Of a stretch of DNA of 64,000 nt, positions 24,800 to 35,478 are shown one piece after another (the first letter of the stretch is position 1; the number at the start of each line of letters is the position of its first letter). Under the pieces are notes generated by a model, which searched no databases, was not told where the DNA came from, and worked only from the letters and a program-made list of their open reading frames with translations. The translations under genes were made by a program, and so were the position numbers. This DNA is from Gordonia polyisoprenivorans NBRC 16320 = JCM 10675. GTDB taxonomy: Bacteria > Actinomycetota > Actinomycetes > Mycobacteriales > Mycobacteriaceae. Where the stretch lies: the NCBI RefSeq assembly GCF_000241325.1, contig NZ_BAEI01000085.1:52538-116537 (forward strand), in the 5' to 3' direction.

Positions 24800-25764
24800 C
24801 GCAGTCGCCCTTTCAGCGCAGCACCGACCATGGGCATCAGGTCGGGAACCCGGCGCGCGATCTGTCGGCGGTCGGCATGCCAAGCGTGTTCGAGAACACC
24901 GTGCCCGTGGCGGTGGACTCCGTCGACGACCGTCTCGAATCGGGCGTACGTCTCCTGGAGGAACAGCCCCTTCTTCACCAGTGGCACCTGTGCGATCGCC
25001 GTGGCGGTGATCGCATACGTGGTGCCGCATTCGTCACGAAGGAAGATGCGCGCGGACTCCGGCACCTGCGGCACCCGCCCAAAGGTGTAGTCGACGTCGA
25101 TTGCGGTCACCGCTCTGTTCTCACCGTCACGGAACACGAACCCGGCGGGGTCATCGCTACCCGCGAGCAATGCCAGGGTCGCGTTGAAGGCAAAGTCGGG
25201 ACCGAATTGTGCTGTCAGCCATTCCCATCCGGTGATCGACGCCCAGTCGCGCACACCCCACGACTTGTCTCGATGACCCAGGGCCTCGACGCGGCGCGTC
25301 TGTCCGCCGATCCTGATGGTGCCCTCGACGGTGCCGACCTGCTCGAAGTGATGGGCTCCGTCGGTGGCGTCGCGCAGGGCGGTGAAGTCGTGCGGCGGAC
25401 CCACCGCGGTCCACGTCAGCGCGACCTCGGTGCGACCCGTCAACTCGATACGCCACCGTTGGAACGGCTCACGCATGGTGTAGGTGAGCCTACCCACGGC
25501 CAGACCGCGTTCGACCGGTACCGACCGCTCCTCGGCGGTGACGGCGATACCGACACCGGGATAGACGTATTCGAGTTGTCCGTCGCGGATCAGGATGAGC
25601 AGCGCGTCAGCTTTCCCGTCGGCCGGGTTCAGACCGATGCGCGTCAGCCCGAACGACCGACCGTCGACGTCGGACCAGTTGAAGTAGAAACTCTCCTGCC
25701 ACGACCGCTGGTCGGTGGGAGGGTGCATGTGCTCGTCGGCAACTGTGATCACGGAAAGATCCAT
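24796..25764 (-). CDS. Lipocalin-like (CrtC/AttH or DUF7064-type) protein
   Basis: 322 residues, soluble, no signal peptide. I recognise the general layout of the hydroxyneurosporene-synthase/AttH-like beta proteins: paired beta-rich halves with SWQESFYFNWSDVDGRSFGLTRIGLNP, YTMREPFQRWRIELTG, VEGTIRIGGQTRRVEALGHRDKSWGVRDW and WEWLTAQF. The GHRDKSWG motif is the most conserved piece of that group. Such proteins bind or modify hydrophobic molecules; this one may present the substrate of the phosphotransferase with which it is translationally coupled. Precise family assignment is tentative and no catalytic residues are claimed. Confidence 0.55.
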   Translation of the reverse strand: MDLSVITVADEHMHPPTDQRSWQESFYFNWSDVDGRSFGLTRIGLNPADGKADALLILIRDGQLEYVYPGVGIAVTAEERSVPVERGLAVGRLTYTMREPFQRWRIELTGRTEVALTWTAVGPPHDFTALRDATDGAHHFEQVGTVEGTIRIGGQTRRVEALGHRDKSWGVRDWASITGWEWLTAQFGPDFAFNATLALLAGSDDPAGFVFRDGENRAVTAIDVDYTFGRVPQVPESARIFLRDECGTTYAITATAIAQVPLVKKGLFLQETYARFETVVDGVHRHGHGVLEHAWHADRRQIARRVPDLMPMVGAALKGRLR

Positions 25765-25767
25765 TCA

Positions 25768-25815
25768 TGAGAGTGACGCCCAACACACTCTCACCATTAA
25801 TTGACACTTGTCAAT
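25768..25815 (-). promoter_or_regulatory. Two inverted repeats between the TetR gene and its neighbour
   Basis: ATTGACA-CT-TGTCAAT at 25800-25815 is a perfect 16-base palindrome immediately after the TetR stop codon, of the kind bound by TetR repressors; on the minus strand it contains TTGACA, a -35-like hexamer. A second inverted repeat, TGAGAGTG-N10-CACTCTCA (25768-25793), covers the translation start region of the lipocalin-like gene. Together they suggest a repressed promoter for the two-gene unit 22250-25764. Confidence 0.55.
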
Positions 25816-26412
25816 CTAAGGCTGGCGCAGCCCGTCGATCACCACGTCGACCGCCAGCAACGCCACGTCTCTGCTGCGCAGCGACTCGCGGCCCCGGATC
25901 TCCGCGGTGGCACTCGCCAGGCCGCCGATCCCCCACGTGGTCAGGAAGAAATAGACCGCCTCGACCGCGCCGGCACGAACGACTTTCGCGCTCTGCAGGT
26001 CCTCGAGCAGCGCCGCGGTGAGCTCCCGGGTCGGGGTGATGTATCGCTCGAGCATGTAGTCGAATCTCGGGCCCGGACGTGCCGATTCCTGTTGGATGAT
26101 CCGCGCCAGCGCGGGATGGTCCAGAGTTGCCAAGGCGTACTTGCGCATTCCGATCCGCAGCAGTTCCAGCGGGTCGTCATCGGATTCGTCGGATTCGATG
26201 GTCAAGTCCGTGAAGAGCTGCGCGAAACCGTGATCGACGGCCGCGTACCAGGCCGCCTCCTTCGACTGGTATCGACTGTGAATGAGGTTGTGGCTGATAC
26301 CGAGGTGCCGGCACAGAGCGCGTACGCTCGCCCCCTCGAAACCGAGATCGGCGAATGCGCGCAACAGGTTGTCGAGGAGATCGGCCTCACCGATGACCAG
26401 GGGACGGGGCAT
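25816..26412 (-). CDS. TetR-family regulator
   Basis: 198 residues from ATG 26412. The helix-turn-helix is LLDNLLRAFADLGFEGASVRALCRHLGISHNLIHSRYQSKEAAWYAAVD, followed by a helical ligand domain with HPALARIIQQESARPGPRFDYMLERYITP. It lies upstream of, and in the same direction as, the lipocalin-like and phosphotransferase genes, with a perfect palindrome just after its stop. It probably represses that unit and releases it on binding a hydrophobic ligand, perhaps the enzyme substrate. Confidence 0.85.
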   Translation of the reverse strand: MPRPLVIGEADLLDNLLRAFADLGFEGASVRALCRHLGISHNLIHSRYQSKEAAWYAAVDHGFAQLFTDLTIESDESDDDPLELLRIGMRKYALATLDHPALARIIQQESARPGPRFDYMLERYITPTRELTAALLEDLQSAKVVRAGAVEAVYFFLTTWGIGGLASATAEIRGRESLRSRDVALLAVDVVIDGLRQP

Positions 26413-26563
26413 CGGCCCAGTATAGGAAGCAATACCCCGGTACCGATTCCTCCTTGACGGCCCGCCGGTGTCGGGACGTGTCACGGCAAATCAACCATCG
26501 TCGAGACCCTCCACCGGCCCGGATGTGCCCTCACCGCGAGACCCGGCGACTACGCTGAATTGG

Positions 26564-27187
26564 GTGTCCACCAATCGCACCCGCCGCCGTGTTCTGCTCA
26601 TCCGCCATGGACAGACCGAATGGTCGCTGTCCGATCAGCACACCGGTCGCACCGACATCGACCTGACCGCAAAAGGCGAGCAGGATGCCGCTGCACTGAA
26701 GGGCATCACCGAGCGCATCGGTCTGCACCAGCCGTTCGTGTTCGCCTCTCCCCGACGCCGCGCCCAGCGGACCGCCGAACTCGCCGGCCTCACCGTCGAT
26801 GAGACCAACGAGTTGTTCGCGGAGTGGGATTACGGCGACTACGAGGGATTGACCCGGGTGCAGATCCAGGCGGATCACGATCCGACGTGGGCGATCTGGA
26901 CCCACGGCGCACCCGGTGGCGAATCGGTCGCGGACATGACCAGACGAGTCGACGCCGCCGTCGATCGCGTCGAAAGTCAGCTCGGTGCAAGCGATGTGGT
27001 GGTCGTGTCGCATGGGCATTTCTCGCGGTCGTTCATCTGCCGATTCCTGCGATGGCCCATCAGCCAAGGCGCCGACATCGACCTGCGGCCCGCGGGTTCG
27101 GCCCTGCTCGCCGAGGCGGGCGGCGATCGCCGATTGTCCGAATTGCGTGGGCCCGTGGGCGAATGGGCGAAACCCACCTCGATCTGA
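26564..27187 (+). CDS. Histidine phosphatase (phosphoglycerate-mutase-like)
   Basis: 207 residues from GTG 26564. The catalytic RHG motif is in LLIRHGQTEW, followed by the usual SPRRRAQRTAELAG, a proton-donor Glu in EWDYGDYEGLT, and the second catalytic His in VVVSHGHFSRSF. It belongs to the branch that includes M. tuberculosis Rv3214, a broad acid phosphatase, rather than cofactor-dependent glycolytic mutase. It starts a short unit with the patatin gene 32 bases downstream. The substrate is not predictable. Confidence 0.85.
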   Translation: MSTNRTRRRVLLIRHGQTEWSLSDQHTGRTDIDLTAKGEQDAAALKGITERIGLHQPFVFASPRRRAQRTAELAGLTVDETNELFAEWDYGDYEGLTRVQIQADHDPTWAIWTHGAPGGESVADMTRRVDAAVDRVESQLGASDVVVVSHGHFSRSFICRFLRWPISQGADIDLRPAGSALLAEAGGDRRLSELRGPVGEWAKPTSI

Positions 27188-27219
27188 CAAGTCCGGAGGG
27201 ATCTGAGAGGAGACCGGTG

Positions 27220-28077
27220 ATGGCGACAGCAATCGTGCTCGGCGGTGGCGGTCTGGTCGGTATCGGCTGGATGACCGGTGTACTCGCGGCATTGGAGGAG
27301 GCCGGTGCGCTGCGCCTCGGAGACGCCGCAGCAGTGATCGGCACGTCCGCGGGATCGGCCGTCGGTACCGCCATTCTTCAATCAGGCTCGGCTGCCGACC
27401 AATTCGACATCATGGTGCGCGCGTCTCGACGCAATGACGAACTGACACCCGAGGGCGACGTCGCCTCGGCGCTCGAGGCATTCTTCGAGGTGGCGTCGTC
27501 CGGCGCACCGCGCGCCGAGCGGGCCCGGCGATTCGTCGAACTGTCACACACTCACGCCGGCACGGAGCCGGGCCGCCGTCGGGCCGCGGTCCGCGGTCGC
27601 TACACCTCCGAGATCTGGCCGGAGAACCTGCAGATCACCGCACTGCGCGAGGATGGCGAGCTGACGGTCTTCACCGCTGAGGAGCGCGCGGTGCCCGACG
27701 GAGCGCGATCCGTCGCGGGCGACGACCTGACCGATGCGGTGACCGCGAGTTGCGCCGTCCCGGGGATCTGGCCGACCGTCACCATCGGCGGCGCCGAATA
27801 CATCGACGGCGGATCGTTCTCACCCACCAACGCCCACCTGGCCGCCGGATTCGACGAGGTCATCGTCATCGCGCCGATGCTCGACGATCCCGATACCGTC
27901 ACCCCACAGGTCGCGACGGTCCTGTGCGCGGCGCGCGTGATCACCCCCTCGCAACGTTCGGCCGCCGGATTCGGAACCAATCCCCTTGATCCCGACATCC
28001 GTGGTGTGGCAGCGGTTCTCGGTTACGACGACGGCGTCCTCGCACTCACGTCATCGGAGTGGTCGGCGTCGGCGTGA
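27220..28077 (+). CDS. Patatin-like phospholipase
   Basis: 285 residues from ATG 27220, with GAGAGGAG upstream. Patatin motifs: oxyanion loop GGGGLVGIGW, nucleophile Ser in VIGTSAGSAVG and catalytic Asp in YIDGGSFSPTNA, the Ser-Asp dyad of lipid acyl hydrolases. No signal peptide, so it likely acts on the inner membrane face or on stored lipid. Cotranscribed with the phosphatase upstream. Its last 32 bases overlap the convergent DUF4345 gene. Confidence 0.87.
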   Translation: MATAIVLGGGGLVGIGWMTGVLAALEEAGALRLGDAAAVIGTSAGSAVGTAILQSGSAADQFDIMVRASRRNDELTPEGDVASALEAFFEVASSGAPRAERARRFVELSHTHAGTEPGRRRAAVRGRYTSEIWPENLQITALREDGELTVFTAEERAVPDGARSVAGDDLTDAVTASCAVPGIWPTVTIGGAEYIDGGSFSPTNAHLAAGFDEVIVIAPMLDDPDTVTPQVATVLCAARVITPSQRSAAGFGTNPLDPDIRGVAAVLGYDDGVLALTSSEWSASA

Positions 28078-28441
28078 CCGCACGCAAGAGCAGGTGATTC
28101 ACAATCGGGATGACCAGCTCGATCGGCGTCATGAGCATGTAGAACCAGCTCGGCGCGCCACTGGTCGCCCAAGCCAGTAGCCGGGCGAGGCCACCGAGGA
28201 AGAACAGAAGTCCGAGCAGATCGACGACGCGTGCTCGGCCGACCAGATCTCCTGCCGCCCAGAGAAATCCGATGCCGTACGCCGCGAAGAGAACGTTGAA
28301 GAACCGCAGATCGGAGTCCATCGTGGCATTGACGGTCCCACCACCGATATAGGTTGTTTGCCCGAACAGCAAGTGCGCCAACGCGATACCGAGTACGACA
28401 AGACCGAAGACCACGAGCCAGATCCGGAAAACCGTGAGCAT
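28046..28441 (-). CDS. DUF4345 small membrane protein
   Basis: 131 residues with four predicted membrane helices (RIWLVVFGLVVLGIALAHL, FFNVLFAAYGIGFLWAAG, VDLLGLLFFLGGLARLLAW, PIELVIPIVNHLLLRA). The pattern, including the DSDLRFFNVLFAAYG stretch between the first two helices, is that of DUF4345. Function unknown. It is divergent from a TetR gene, 80 bases apart, which suggests repression by that regulator, a common arrangement for this family. Confidence 0.75.
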   Translation of the reverse strand: MLTVFRIWLVVFGLVVLGIALAHLLFGQTTYIGGGTVNATMDSDLRFFNVLFAAYGIGFLWAAGDLVGRARVVDLLGLLFFLGGLARLLAWATSGAPSWFYMLMTPIELVIPIVNHLLLRAVTPTPTTPMT

Positions 28442-28521
28442 GGCGACCTCTATTTCACGTATGTGTAATAGCTAGACGATAGATCGCCGGACCTGCTGTC
28501 CGCAAGACTTAGGATGGAGCA

Positions 28522-29127
28522 ATGTCCAGCCGACGTCGGATGTCTCCGGAGCAGCGCCGAGAGGCGCTCCTCGATACCGGCGAGGAACTCTTCGGATCCT
28601 CCGGTCGGTTCGAAGACCTTTCGATGGACGACATCGCCACCGCGGCGGGCGTCACGCGCCGATTGTTGTATCACTACTTCCCGACCAAGGCCCATTTTTT
28701 CGGTGCCGTATGGCAACGCGCCCACAGCAGACTGCGCGAGAACACAGCCACCGCACCCGCCGACACGGTGCGCGACCGCATCGCCACGGCACTCGATACG
28801 TACTTGACCTTCTACGCCGACAATCTGGCTTTGGTACTCATCGCCAATCGCAGTTCGGTATCGGCCGATCCGGCGGTACGCGGTCCCATCGATCGCGACA
28901 TGGAGTCACTCTGGAACACGATGCTCGACGCGGCCGGAAGCGACGGCCACGCACGCGATCTGGCCGAGGTGGGATTCGCCGGGTGGATTGCCTTCGTTCG
29001 AGCCAGCACCATCGCGTCCCTGCTGGACAACAAGATCTCACCCCAGGAGAACCGCGACCTCTGCATGGCCGCGCTCGATTCCACCGTCGGAACGCACGTC
29101 GACCTCACCACGCAGCCTCGGAGCTGA
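28522..29127 (+). CDS. TetR-family regulator
   Basis: 201 residues. N-terminal helix-turn-helix REALLDTGEELFGSSGRFEDLSMDDIATAAGVTRRLLYHYFPTKAHFFGAVW, then a helical ligand-binding domain with DTYLTFYADNLALVLIANRSS. Divergent from the DUF4345 membrane gene; the 80-base gap is AT-richer than its surroundings and would hold both promoters. The ligand is unknown. Confidence 0.87.
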   Translation: MSSRRRMSPEQRREALLDTGEELFGSSGRFEDLSMDDIATAAGVTRRLLYHYFPTKAHFFGAVWQRAHSRLRENTATAPADTVRDRIATALDTYLTFYADNLALVLIANRSSVSADPAVRGPIDRDMESLWNTMLDAAGSDGHARDLAEVGFAGWIAFVRASTIASLLDNKISPQENRDLCMAALDSTVGTHVDLTTQPRS

Positions 29128-29136
29128 ATGGCCGGG

Positions 29137-31173
<2,037 letters not shown>

Positions 31174-31222
31174 CGGTGTCCTCGCATCCGGTGCTCGGGT
31201 GTCCGACGATCCACCTGCCGGG

Positions 31223-31543
31223 TCAGGTGTCGGCCGGCTTCCTCGCCGTACCCGCGTCACCGATGGCGTTCACGTCGCCCAGCGACTGCGGCGTCGTGGG
31301 GCCAGCCGAATCGGTGCCCTCGTCGAAGGCCTGATCGGCTTCGGGGTGCTCGGTGTCGAAGGTCTTGGGCAGCTTGCGCAGTTGCCGGTTCATCGACCAG
31401 ATGAGCAGGGCCGTGCAGATCAGCAGCAGGATGATGATCAGCAGACCCAGCGGTGAGGCCTTGCCGAACTCGGGCCCCTGGGGCTGCTGGTCGGCGGCCA
31501 GGAGCACGCTGTGCACCCCGGCGGCGATCGAAACAGAAGTCAT
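31223..31543 (-). CDS. Small single-pass membrane protein (Rv1083-like)
   Basis: 106 residues from ATG 31543, which overlaps the mca stop by four bases. One membrane helix (GLLIIILLLICTALLIWSM, about residues 32-50) is followed by a charged cytoplasmic-type tail with RQLRKLPKTFDTEHPEADQAFDEG. It corresponds by place to M. tuberculosis Rv1083, between mca and the thioredoxin-domain gene. No function is known; conserved coupling to mca suggests a link to envelope or thiol metabolism, but this is inference. Confidence 0.78.
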   Translation of the reverse strand: MTSVSIAAGVHSVLLAADQQPQGPEFGKASPLGLLIIILLLICTALLIWSMNRQLRKLPKTFDTEHPEADQAFDEGTDSAGPTTPQSLGDVNAIGDAGTARKPADT

Positions 31544-32520
31544 CGGGATACCTCGCTGTTCGCCTCGACCCCGGCGAACAGATCGCTCTCGGGAATCGAG
31601 GTGGTCACCCGGGTCTGCGCCAGCTCGAACTCCTCGGTCGGCCACAGACGCTGCTGCCACTCGAGCGGGACGGCGAAGAACATCCCGTTCGGGTCGATCT
31701 GGGTGGCGTGCGCGCGCAACGCGTCGTCACGCTGGGGAAAGTACTTGCCGCACTCGACCTGGGTGGTCACCCGCGCCATCAGGTCGCCGCGGCTGGAATC
31801 CCACTTGCTCAGCCATTCCTTGAACGGGCTCTCCTGTCCGTGGCGTTCGAACTCGTCGGAAAACAGGATCATCCGGTCCCGGATGAAGCCGTGGGTGTAG
31901 TACAGCTTCGAGACGGTCCACGGTTCACCGGTCCCGGGGTAGGCGTCGGGGTCACCGGCGGACTCGAACGCGGCGACCGACACCTTGTGGCACATGATGT
32001 GGTCGGGATGGGGGTATCCGCCGCGCTCGTCGTAGGTGATCATCACGTGCGGCCGGAACTCGCGGACGAGCTTCACGAGCGCTTCGGTGGGCACCTCGAG
32101 CGGCAGGGTGGCGAACGACCCCTCCGGCAATGGCGGCGGCGGATCGCCCTCGGGTAGCCCGGAGTCGACGAAGCCGAGCCACCGCTGCTGCACACCGAGC
32201 GCCGCGGCGGCCTTGGCCATCTCTTCCTTGCGAACCTCGCTCATCCGCTCCTTGACGCCCGGGCGATCCATCGCCGGGTTGAGGATGTCACCGCGCTCAC
32301 CACCGGTCAGCGTCACGATCAGAACGTCGTTGCCCTCCGCGGCGTATTTCGCCGACGTCGCCGCGCCCTTGCTGGATTCGTCGTCGGGGTGGGCATGCAC
32401 CGCCATCAATCGGAATCCACCACCCGACGACGTCGTGACAACCCCGGTCGGCGTCGACGCGCCGGCACCCTGGGTCGACGATGTCGACGGGTGGGATTCG
32501 GCGGTGTGGGTCTCGCGCAC
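31540..32520 (-). CDS. mca: Mycothiol S-conjugate amidase
   Basis: 326 residues from GTG 32520, with GAGGAA upstream; an ATG 11 codons earlier is also possible. The LmbE-like fold has the zinc motif AVHAHPDDESSKGA and the later HPDH His ligand in YDERGGYPHPDHIMCHK. The enzyme cleaves mycothiol S-conjugates into glucosaminyl-inositol and mercapturic acids that are exported, a detoxification step limited to mycothiol-making actinobacteria. Compared with the usual about 288 residues, it has about 40 extra, low-complexity Ser/Thr-rich residues at the N-terminus. Divergent from DUF4307, as in M. tuberculosis. Confidence 0.92.
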   Translation of the reverse strand: MRETHTAESHPSTSSTQGAGASTPTGVVTTSSGGGFRLMAVHAHPDDESSKGAATSAKYAAEGNDVLIVTLTGGERGDILNPAMDRPGVKERMSEVRKEEMAKAAAALGVQQRWLGFVDSGLPEGDPPPPLPEGSFATLPLEVPTEALVKLVREFRPHVMITYDERGGYPHPDHIMCHKVSVAAFESAGDPDAYPGTGEPWTVSKLYYTHGFIRDRMILFSDEFERHGQESPFKEWLSKWDSSRGDLMARVTTQVECGKYFPQRDDALRAHATQIDPNGMFFAVPLEWQQRLWPTEEFELAQTRVTTSIPESDLFAGVEANSEVSR

Positions 32521-32568
32521 GGTTCCTCGCCTTCGGGTCGGTACTTCTCTCATGGTAGGTATTGACCC

Positions 32569-33057
32569 GTGAACAGTTCAGACGGGGGCACGCCACCGGG
32601 CTCCGACCTGCAGGATCGCCCGCAGAGCGGCCCGCGGGCGACCTATCCCGTCGCACAATCGGCGTCGAGCCGTCGACTGTGGTTCATCGCACTGTCGGTG
32701 CTCGTCGTGGTCGTCGGCGTCATCCTCGCGGTCATCGGCTACCACAAATTCGCCGATCCGGACGTCTCCGGTCAGGCCACCGGATACGACATCCTCAACT
32801 CGTCGACCGTGGCGGTGCAGTTCACCGTGAACCGGGCCGACCCGTCACAGCCGGTCGCCTGTGTCATCCGCGCCCGCTCCAAGGACGGGTCGGAGACCGG
32901 ACGCCGCGAGGTCCTGATCGGCCCCGGACAAGTGCAAGAAGGACACCGGGTCGAGGTGAAGACCTCCGAGCCACCGGTGATCGGTGAGGTGTTCGGCTGC
33001 TCGACCAGCGTGCCCGCCTATCTCACCGCTCCGCCGTCGGCAGGATCGGCCGGATGA
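32569..33057 (+). CDS. DUF4307 membrane protein (Rv1081c-like)
   Basis: 162 residues from GTG 32569. A disordered N-terminus (about 32 residues) precedes one membrane helix (LWFIALSVLVVVVGVILAVIG) and an extracytoplasmic beta-rich DUF4307 domain: GYDILNSSTVAVQFTVNRADPSQPVACVIRARSKDG with TGRREVLI and a C-terminal VFGC. Two Cys (CVIRA and FGC) could form a disulfide. No known function. Divergent from mca, and overlaps the next gene by four bases. Confidence 0.83.
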   Translation: MNSSDGGTPPGSDLQDRPQSGPRATYPVAQSASSRRLWFIALSVLVVVVGVILAVIGYHKFADPDVSGQATGYDILNSSTVAVQFTVNRADPSQPVACVIRARSKDGSETGRREVLIGPGQVQEGHRVEVKTSEPPVIGEVFGCSTSVPAYLTAPPSAGSAG

Positions 33058-33806
33058 CCGCGACCGACACGCGTACCAACCGCGCGGTCTTCGCGACCGT
33101 GACGAGCCACCATCTACCGATGCTGACCGCGCTGTTCGTCGGGGTCATGCTCATCAGCAACATCACCGGCACCAAAGGTGTGCTGCTGTTCGACCAGTGG
33201 TTGCATCTCGATCTCGGCCCCTTTCACCTCAACGGCTTGGTCACCGACGGCGCTTTCTATCTGTTCCCCCTCGCCTATGTGCTCGGCGACGTCATCAGCG
33301 AGGTGTACGGCTTCAAAACCATGCGTCGGGTGATTCTCGCCGGATTCGTCGTCCTGCTCATCGCCTCCGCGTGCTTCTGGCTGACCATTCACCTTCCGGC
33401 GGCCCCGTTCTATTCCAATCAGGAATCGTTCAAAGCCGTCGCCGGGGTGGTACCACAGTTCTTGTTGGCCGGACTACTCGGATATCTCGCCGGCGAATTC
33501 CTCAATTCCTTTGTCCTGGTGAAGATGAAGGAACGAGCCGGAGAGCGACGACTGTGGGCGCGGCTGCTCGGCTCGACCGTCGTCGGCGAATTCGCCGACA
33601 CCCTCGTGTTCTGTTCGGTCGCCGCCTCGGCGCTGGGCATCTCGACCTGGGGTGACTTCTGGAACTACACGATCGTCGGATTCTTGTGGAAGACGTTGGT
33701 CGAAATCATCATCATGCCCATCACATATCTGGTGTGCGCGTGGCTGAAAAAGGCCGAGCCCTCTTATGTGGCAGCTCTCGCGGAGGCACGCGCGACCCCG
33801 TCGTGA
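33054..33806 (+). CDS. Queuosine-precursor transporter (VUT/YhhQ family)
   Basis: 250 residues, about six membrane helices. The family core is visible as MLTALFVGVMLISNITGTKGV, FYLFPLAYVLGDVISEVYGF, VPQFLLAGLLGYLAGEFLNSFVLVKMKERAGERRLWARLLGSTVVGEFADTLVF and FLWKTLVEIIIMPITYLVCAWLKK. VUT/YhhQ proteins import preQ0/preQ1 or queuine-related bases for tRNA modification. Translationally coupled to DUF4307 (ATGA). Whether this organism salvages or exports queuosine precursors cannot be told here. Confidence 0.87.
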   Translation: MTATDTRTNRAVFATVTSHHLPMLTALFVGVMLISNITGTKGVLLFDQWLHLDLGPFHLNGLVTDGAFYLFPLAYVLGDVISEVYGFKTMRRVILAGFVVLLIASACFWLTIHLPAAPFYSNQESFKAVAGVVPQFLLAGLLGYLAGEFLNSFVLVKMKERAGERRLWARLLGSTVVGEFADTLVFCSVAASALGISTWGDFWNYTIVGFLWKTLVEIIIMPITYLVCAWLKKAEPSYVAALAEARATPS

Positions 33807-33944
33807 TGTGCGTTCGATCTCATTCGCTGGTACCCTAGGCGGATACACGGCTCCGCAAGGGGTCGTGTTGCTGCATTTAGAGCAGTCCACATGCCCATCG
33901 TGAAGACATCGCGACAGGGCGCGGACAACACAAAGGAGTGACCG

Positions 33945-34439
33945 ATGACCGACACCCAGGTGACCTGGCTGACCCAGGAGTCCTACGACCGCCTCAAGGG
34001 CGAGCTGGATTCCCTGATCGCCAACCGTCCGGTCATTGCTGCGGAGATCAACGAGCGTCGTGAAGAGGGTGACCTCAAGGAGAACGGCGGCTACCACGCT
34101 GCCCGCGAAGAGCAGGGCCAGCAGGAAGCGCGTATCCGCCAGCTGCAGGAACTCCTGAACAACGCCAAGGTCGGCGAGGCACCCACCCAGTCGGGTGTTG
34201 CGCTGCCCGGATCGGTCGTGACCGTCTACTACGACGGTGACGAGAACGACACCGAAACCTTCCTGATCGCCACCCGCGAGGAAGGCGCTCAGGGCGGGAA
34301 GCTGGAGACCTACTCCCCCAGCTCACCACTGGGCGCTGCGCTGATCGACACCAAGGTCGGCGAAACCCGCGAATACACCGTCCCCAGCGGAGCGACGGTG
34401 AAGGTGACGCTGGTCAAGGCCGAGCCCTACCACAGCTGA
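33945..34439 (+). CDS. greA: Transcription elongation factor GreA
   Basis: 164 residues. The N-terminal coiled coil (YDRLKGELDSLIANRPVIAAEINERREEGDLKENGGYHAAREEQGQQEARIRQLQELL) carries the acidic tip residues (EEGDLKENGGY) that reach the polymerase active site and stimulate cleavage of backtracked RNA. The C-terminal FKBP-like domain ends TVPSGATVKVTLVKAEPYH. AAAGGAGTGACC precedes ATG 33945. A TACCCT hexamer at 33830-33835 is a plausible -10 element. A strong hairpin terminates transcription at 34460-34494. Confidence 0.96.
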   Translation: MTDTQVTWLTQESYDRLKGELDSLIANRPVIAAEINERREEGDLKENGGYHAAREEQGQQEARIRQLQELLNNAKVGEAPTQSGVALPGSVVTVYYDGDENDTETFLIATREEGAQGGKLETYSPSSPLGAALIDTKVGETREYTVPSGATVKVTLVKAEPYHS

Positions 34440-34459
34440 CCGGTTCATCCCGAGATCTG

Positions 34460-34494
34460 CGATCGCGGCCGTCCTCACCGGACGGCCGCGATCG
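34460..34494 (+). terminator. Intrinsic-type terminator hairpin after greA
   Basis: CGATCGCGGCCGTCC and GGACGGCCGCGATCG form a perfect 15-bp stem with a 5-base loop, 20 bases after the greA stop. Downstream T content is low (TCGTCTCC), common for actinobacterial terminators. Confidence 0.8.
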
Positions 34495-34554
34495 TCGTCT
34501 CCGGGTGCGCTGATCGGGCCACGTGGCGAACGAGAACGTGTTACAACATTCGGC

Positions 34555-35454
34555 GTGAACCTGCATGCACGCGCACGCAGGGTCGGGGGCCTCATCGCAT
34601 CCGCCGTCGTCGCGGCCGCGTTGATGGGCGCCGGACCTGCCCTCGCCACCCCTGGACCGACCTCTGCGCCGACCACCTCTGCGCTGACCTACGTGAATCT
34701 CGGCGACAGTTATTCGGCCGGTTCCGGTGTCGTGCCGACGGCACCGGGCACCCTCGAGCAATGCGCACAATCGGCCGACAACTACTCCCACCTCATCGCG
34801 CAGCGGTTCGGCTATCACCTCACCGACGTCAGTTGCGGCGGCGCGACCACCGACGATTTCTTCGGGGTGCAATACCCGGGCCTTCATCCACAACTCGACG
34901 CCCTCGGCCCCGGCACCGACCTGGTCACCTTCATGATCGGCGGCAACGACGGAATGGTCTTCGCCGGGACCGTGGGCAAGTGCCTCGCAGCCGCCGCGAC
35001 CACCCTGGGCCGCGGCTCACCGTGTAAGGACACCTACGGCGACACCATCGCGAATGAGATTCGGACACAAACCTTTCCGAAGCTGGTGAATGCCATGAGA
35101 GCGATACGCAGCAAGGCACCGCACGCTCGCATCGCGGTGATCAGCTATCCGTGGATCATGCCGGCGACCTACGAGCCCTGTCCCGCGTTCCCGGTCGCCG
35201 CAGGCGATGTCGCCTACACCTACGACATCCAGGCAACGCTCAACGACGCGATTCGACGCTCGGCCACCGAGACCGGTGTGACCTTCGTCGACGCCACCAC
35301 CCCGTCGGTCGGCCACGACAGTTGCAAGCCGGTCGGGACCCGCTGGATCGAACCGATCCTGACCACCCAGCAAATCGTTCCGGTCCATCCGAATGCGTTG
35401 GGCGAGCGGGAGTTGGCCTCGATCGCTACCGCTGCGCTGGGTCTGGGGCGCTGA
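34555..35454 (+). CDS. Secreted SGNH/GDSL esterase-lipase
   Basis: 299 residues from GTG 34555. A Sec signal (about residues 1-31, ending ALA) precedes an SGNH hydrolase: block I VNLGDSYSAGSG with the nucleophile Ser, block II SCGGATTDDFF, block III FMIGGNDGMVF and a C-terminal VHPNALGE with the catalytic His. Six Cys are placed as in the Streptomyces scabies esterase/SCO lipase group, probably as three disulfides. It acts outside the cell on ester lipids. Monocistronic. Confidence 0.9.
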   Translation: MNLHARARRVGGLIASAVVAAALMGAGPALATPGPTSAPTTSALTYVNLGDSYSAGSGVVPTAPGTLEQCAQSADNYSHLIAQRFGYHLTDVSCGGATTDDFFGVQYPGLHPQLDALGPGTDLVTFMIGGNDGMVFAGTVGKCLAAAATTLGRGSPCKDTYGDTIANEIRTQTFPKLVNAMRAIRSKAPHARIAVISYPWIMPATYEPCPAFPVAAGDVAYTYDIQATLNDAIRRSATETGVTFVDATTPSVGHDSCKPVGTRWIEPILTTQQIVPVHPNALGERELASIATAALGLGR

Positions 35455-35478
35455 GGGCCACACCACCCGGATTGCCGC

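Noticed and set aside
34075..34329. Antisense open frame inside greA
   Set aside because: Arg-rich shadow translation of a conserved gene.
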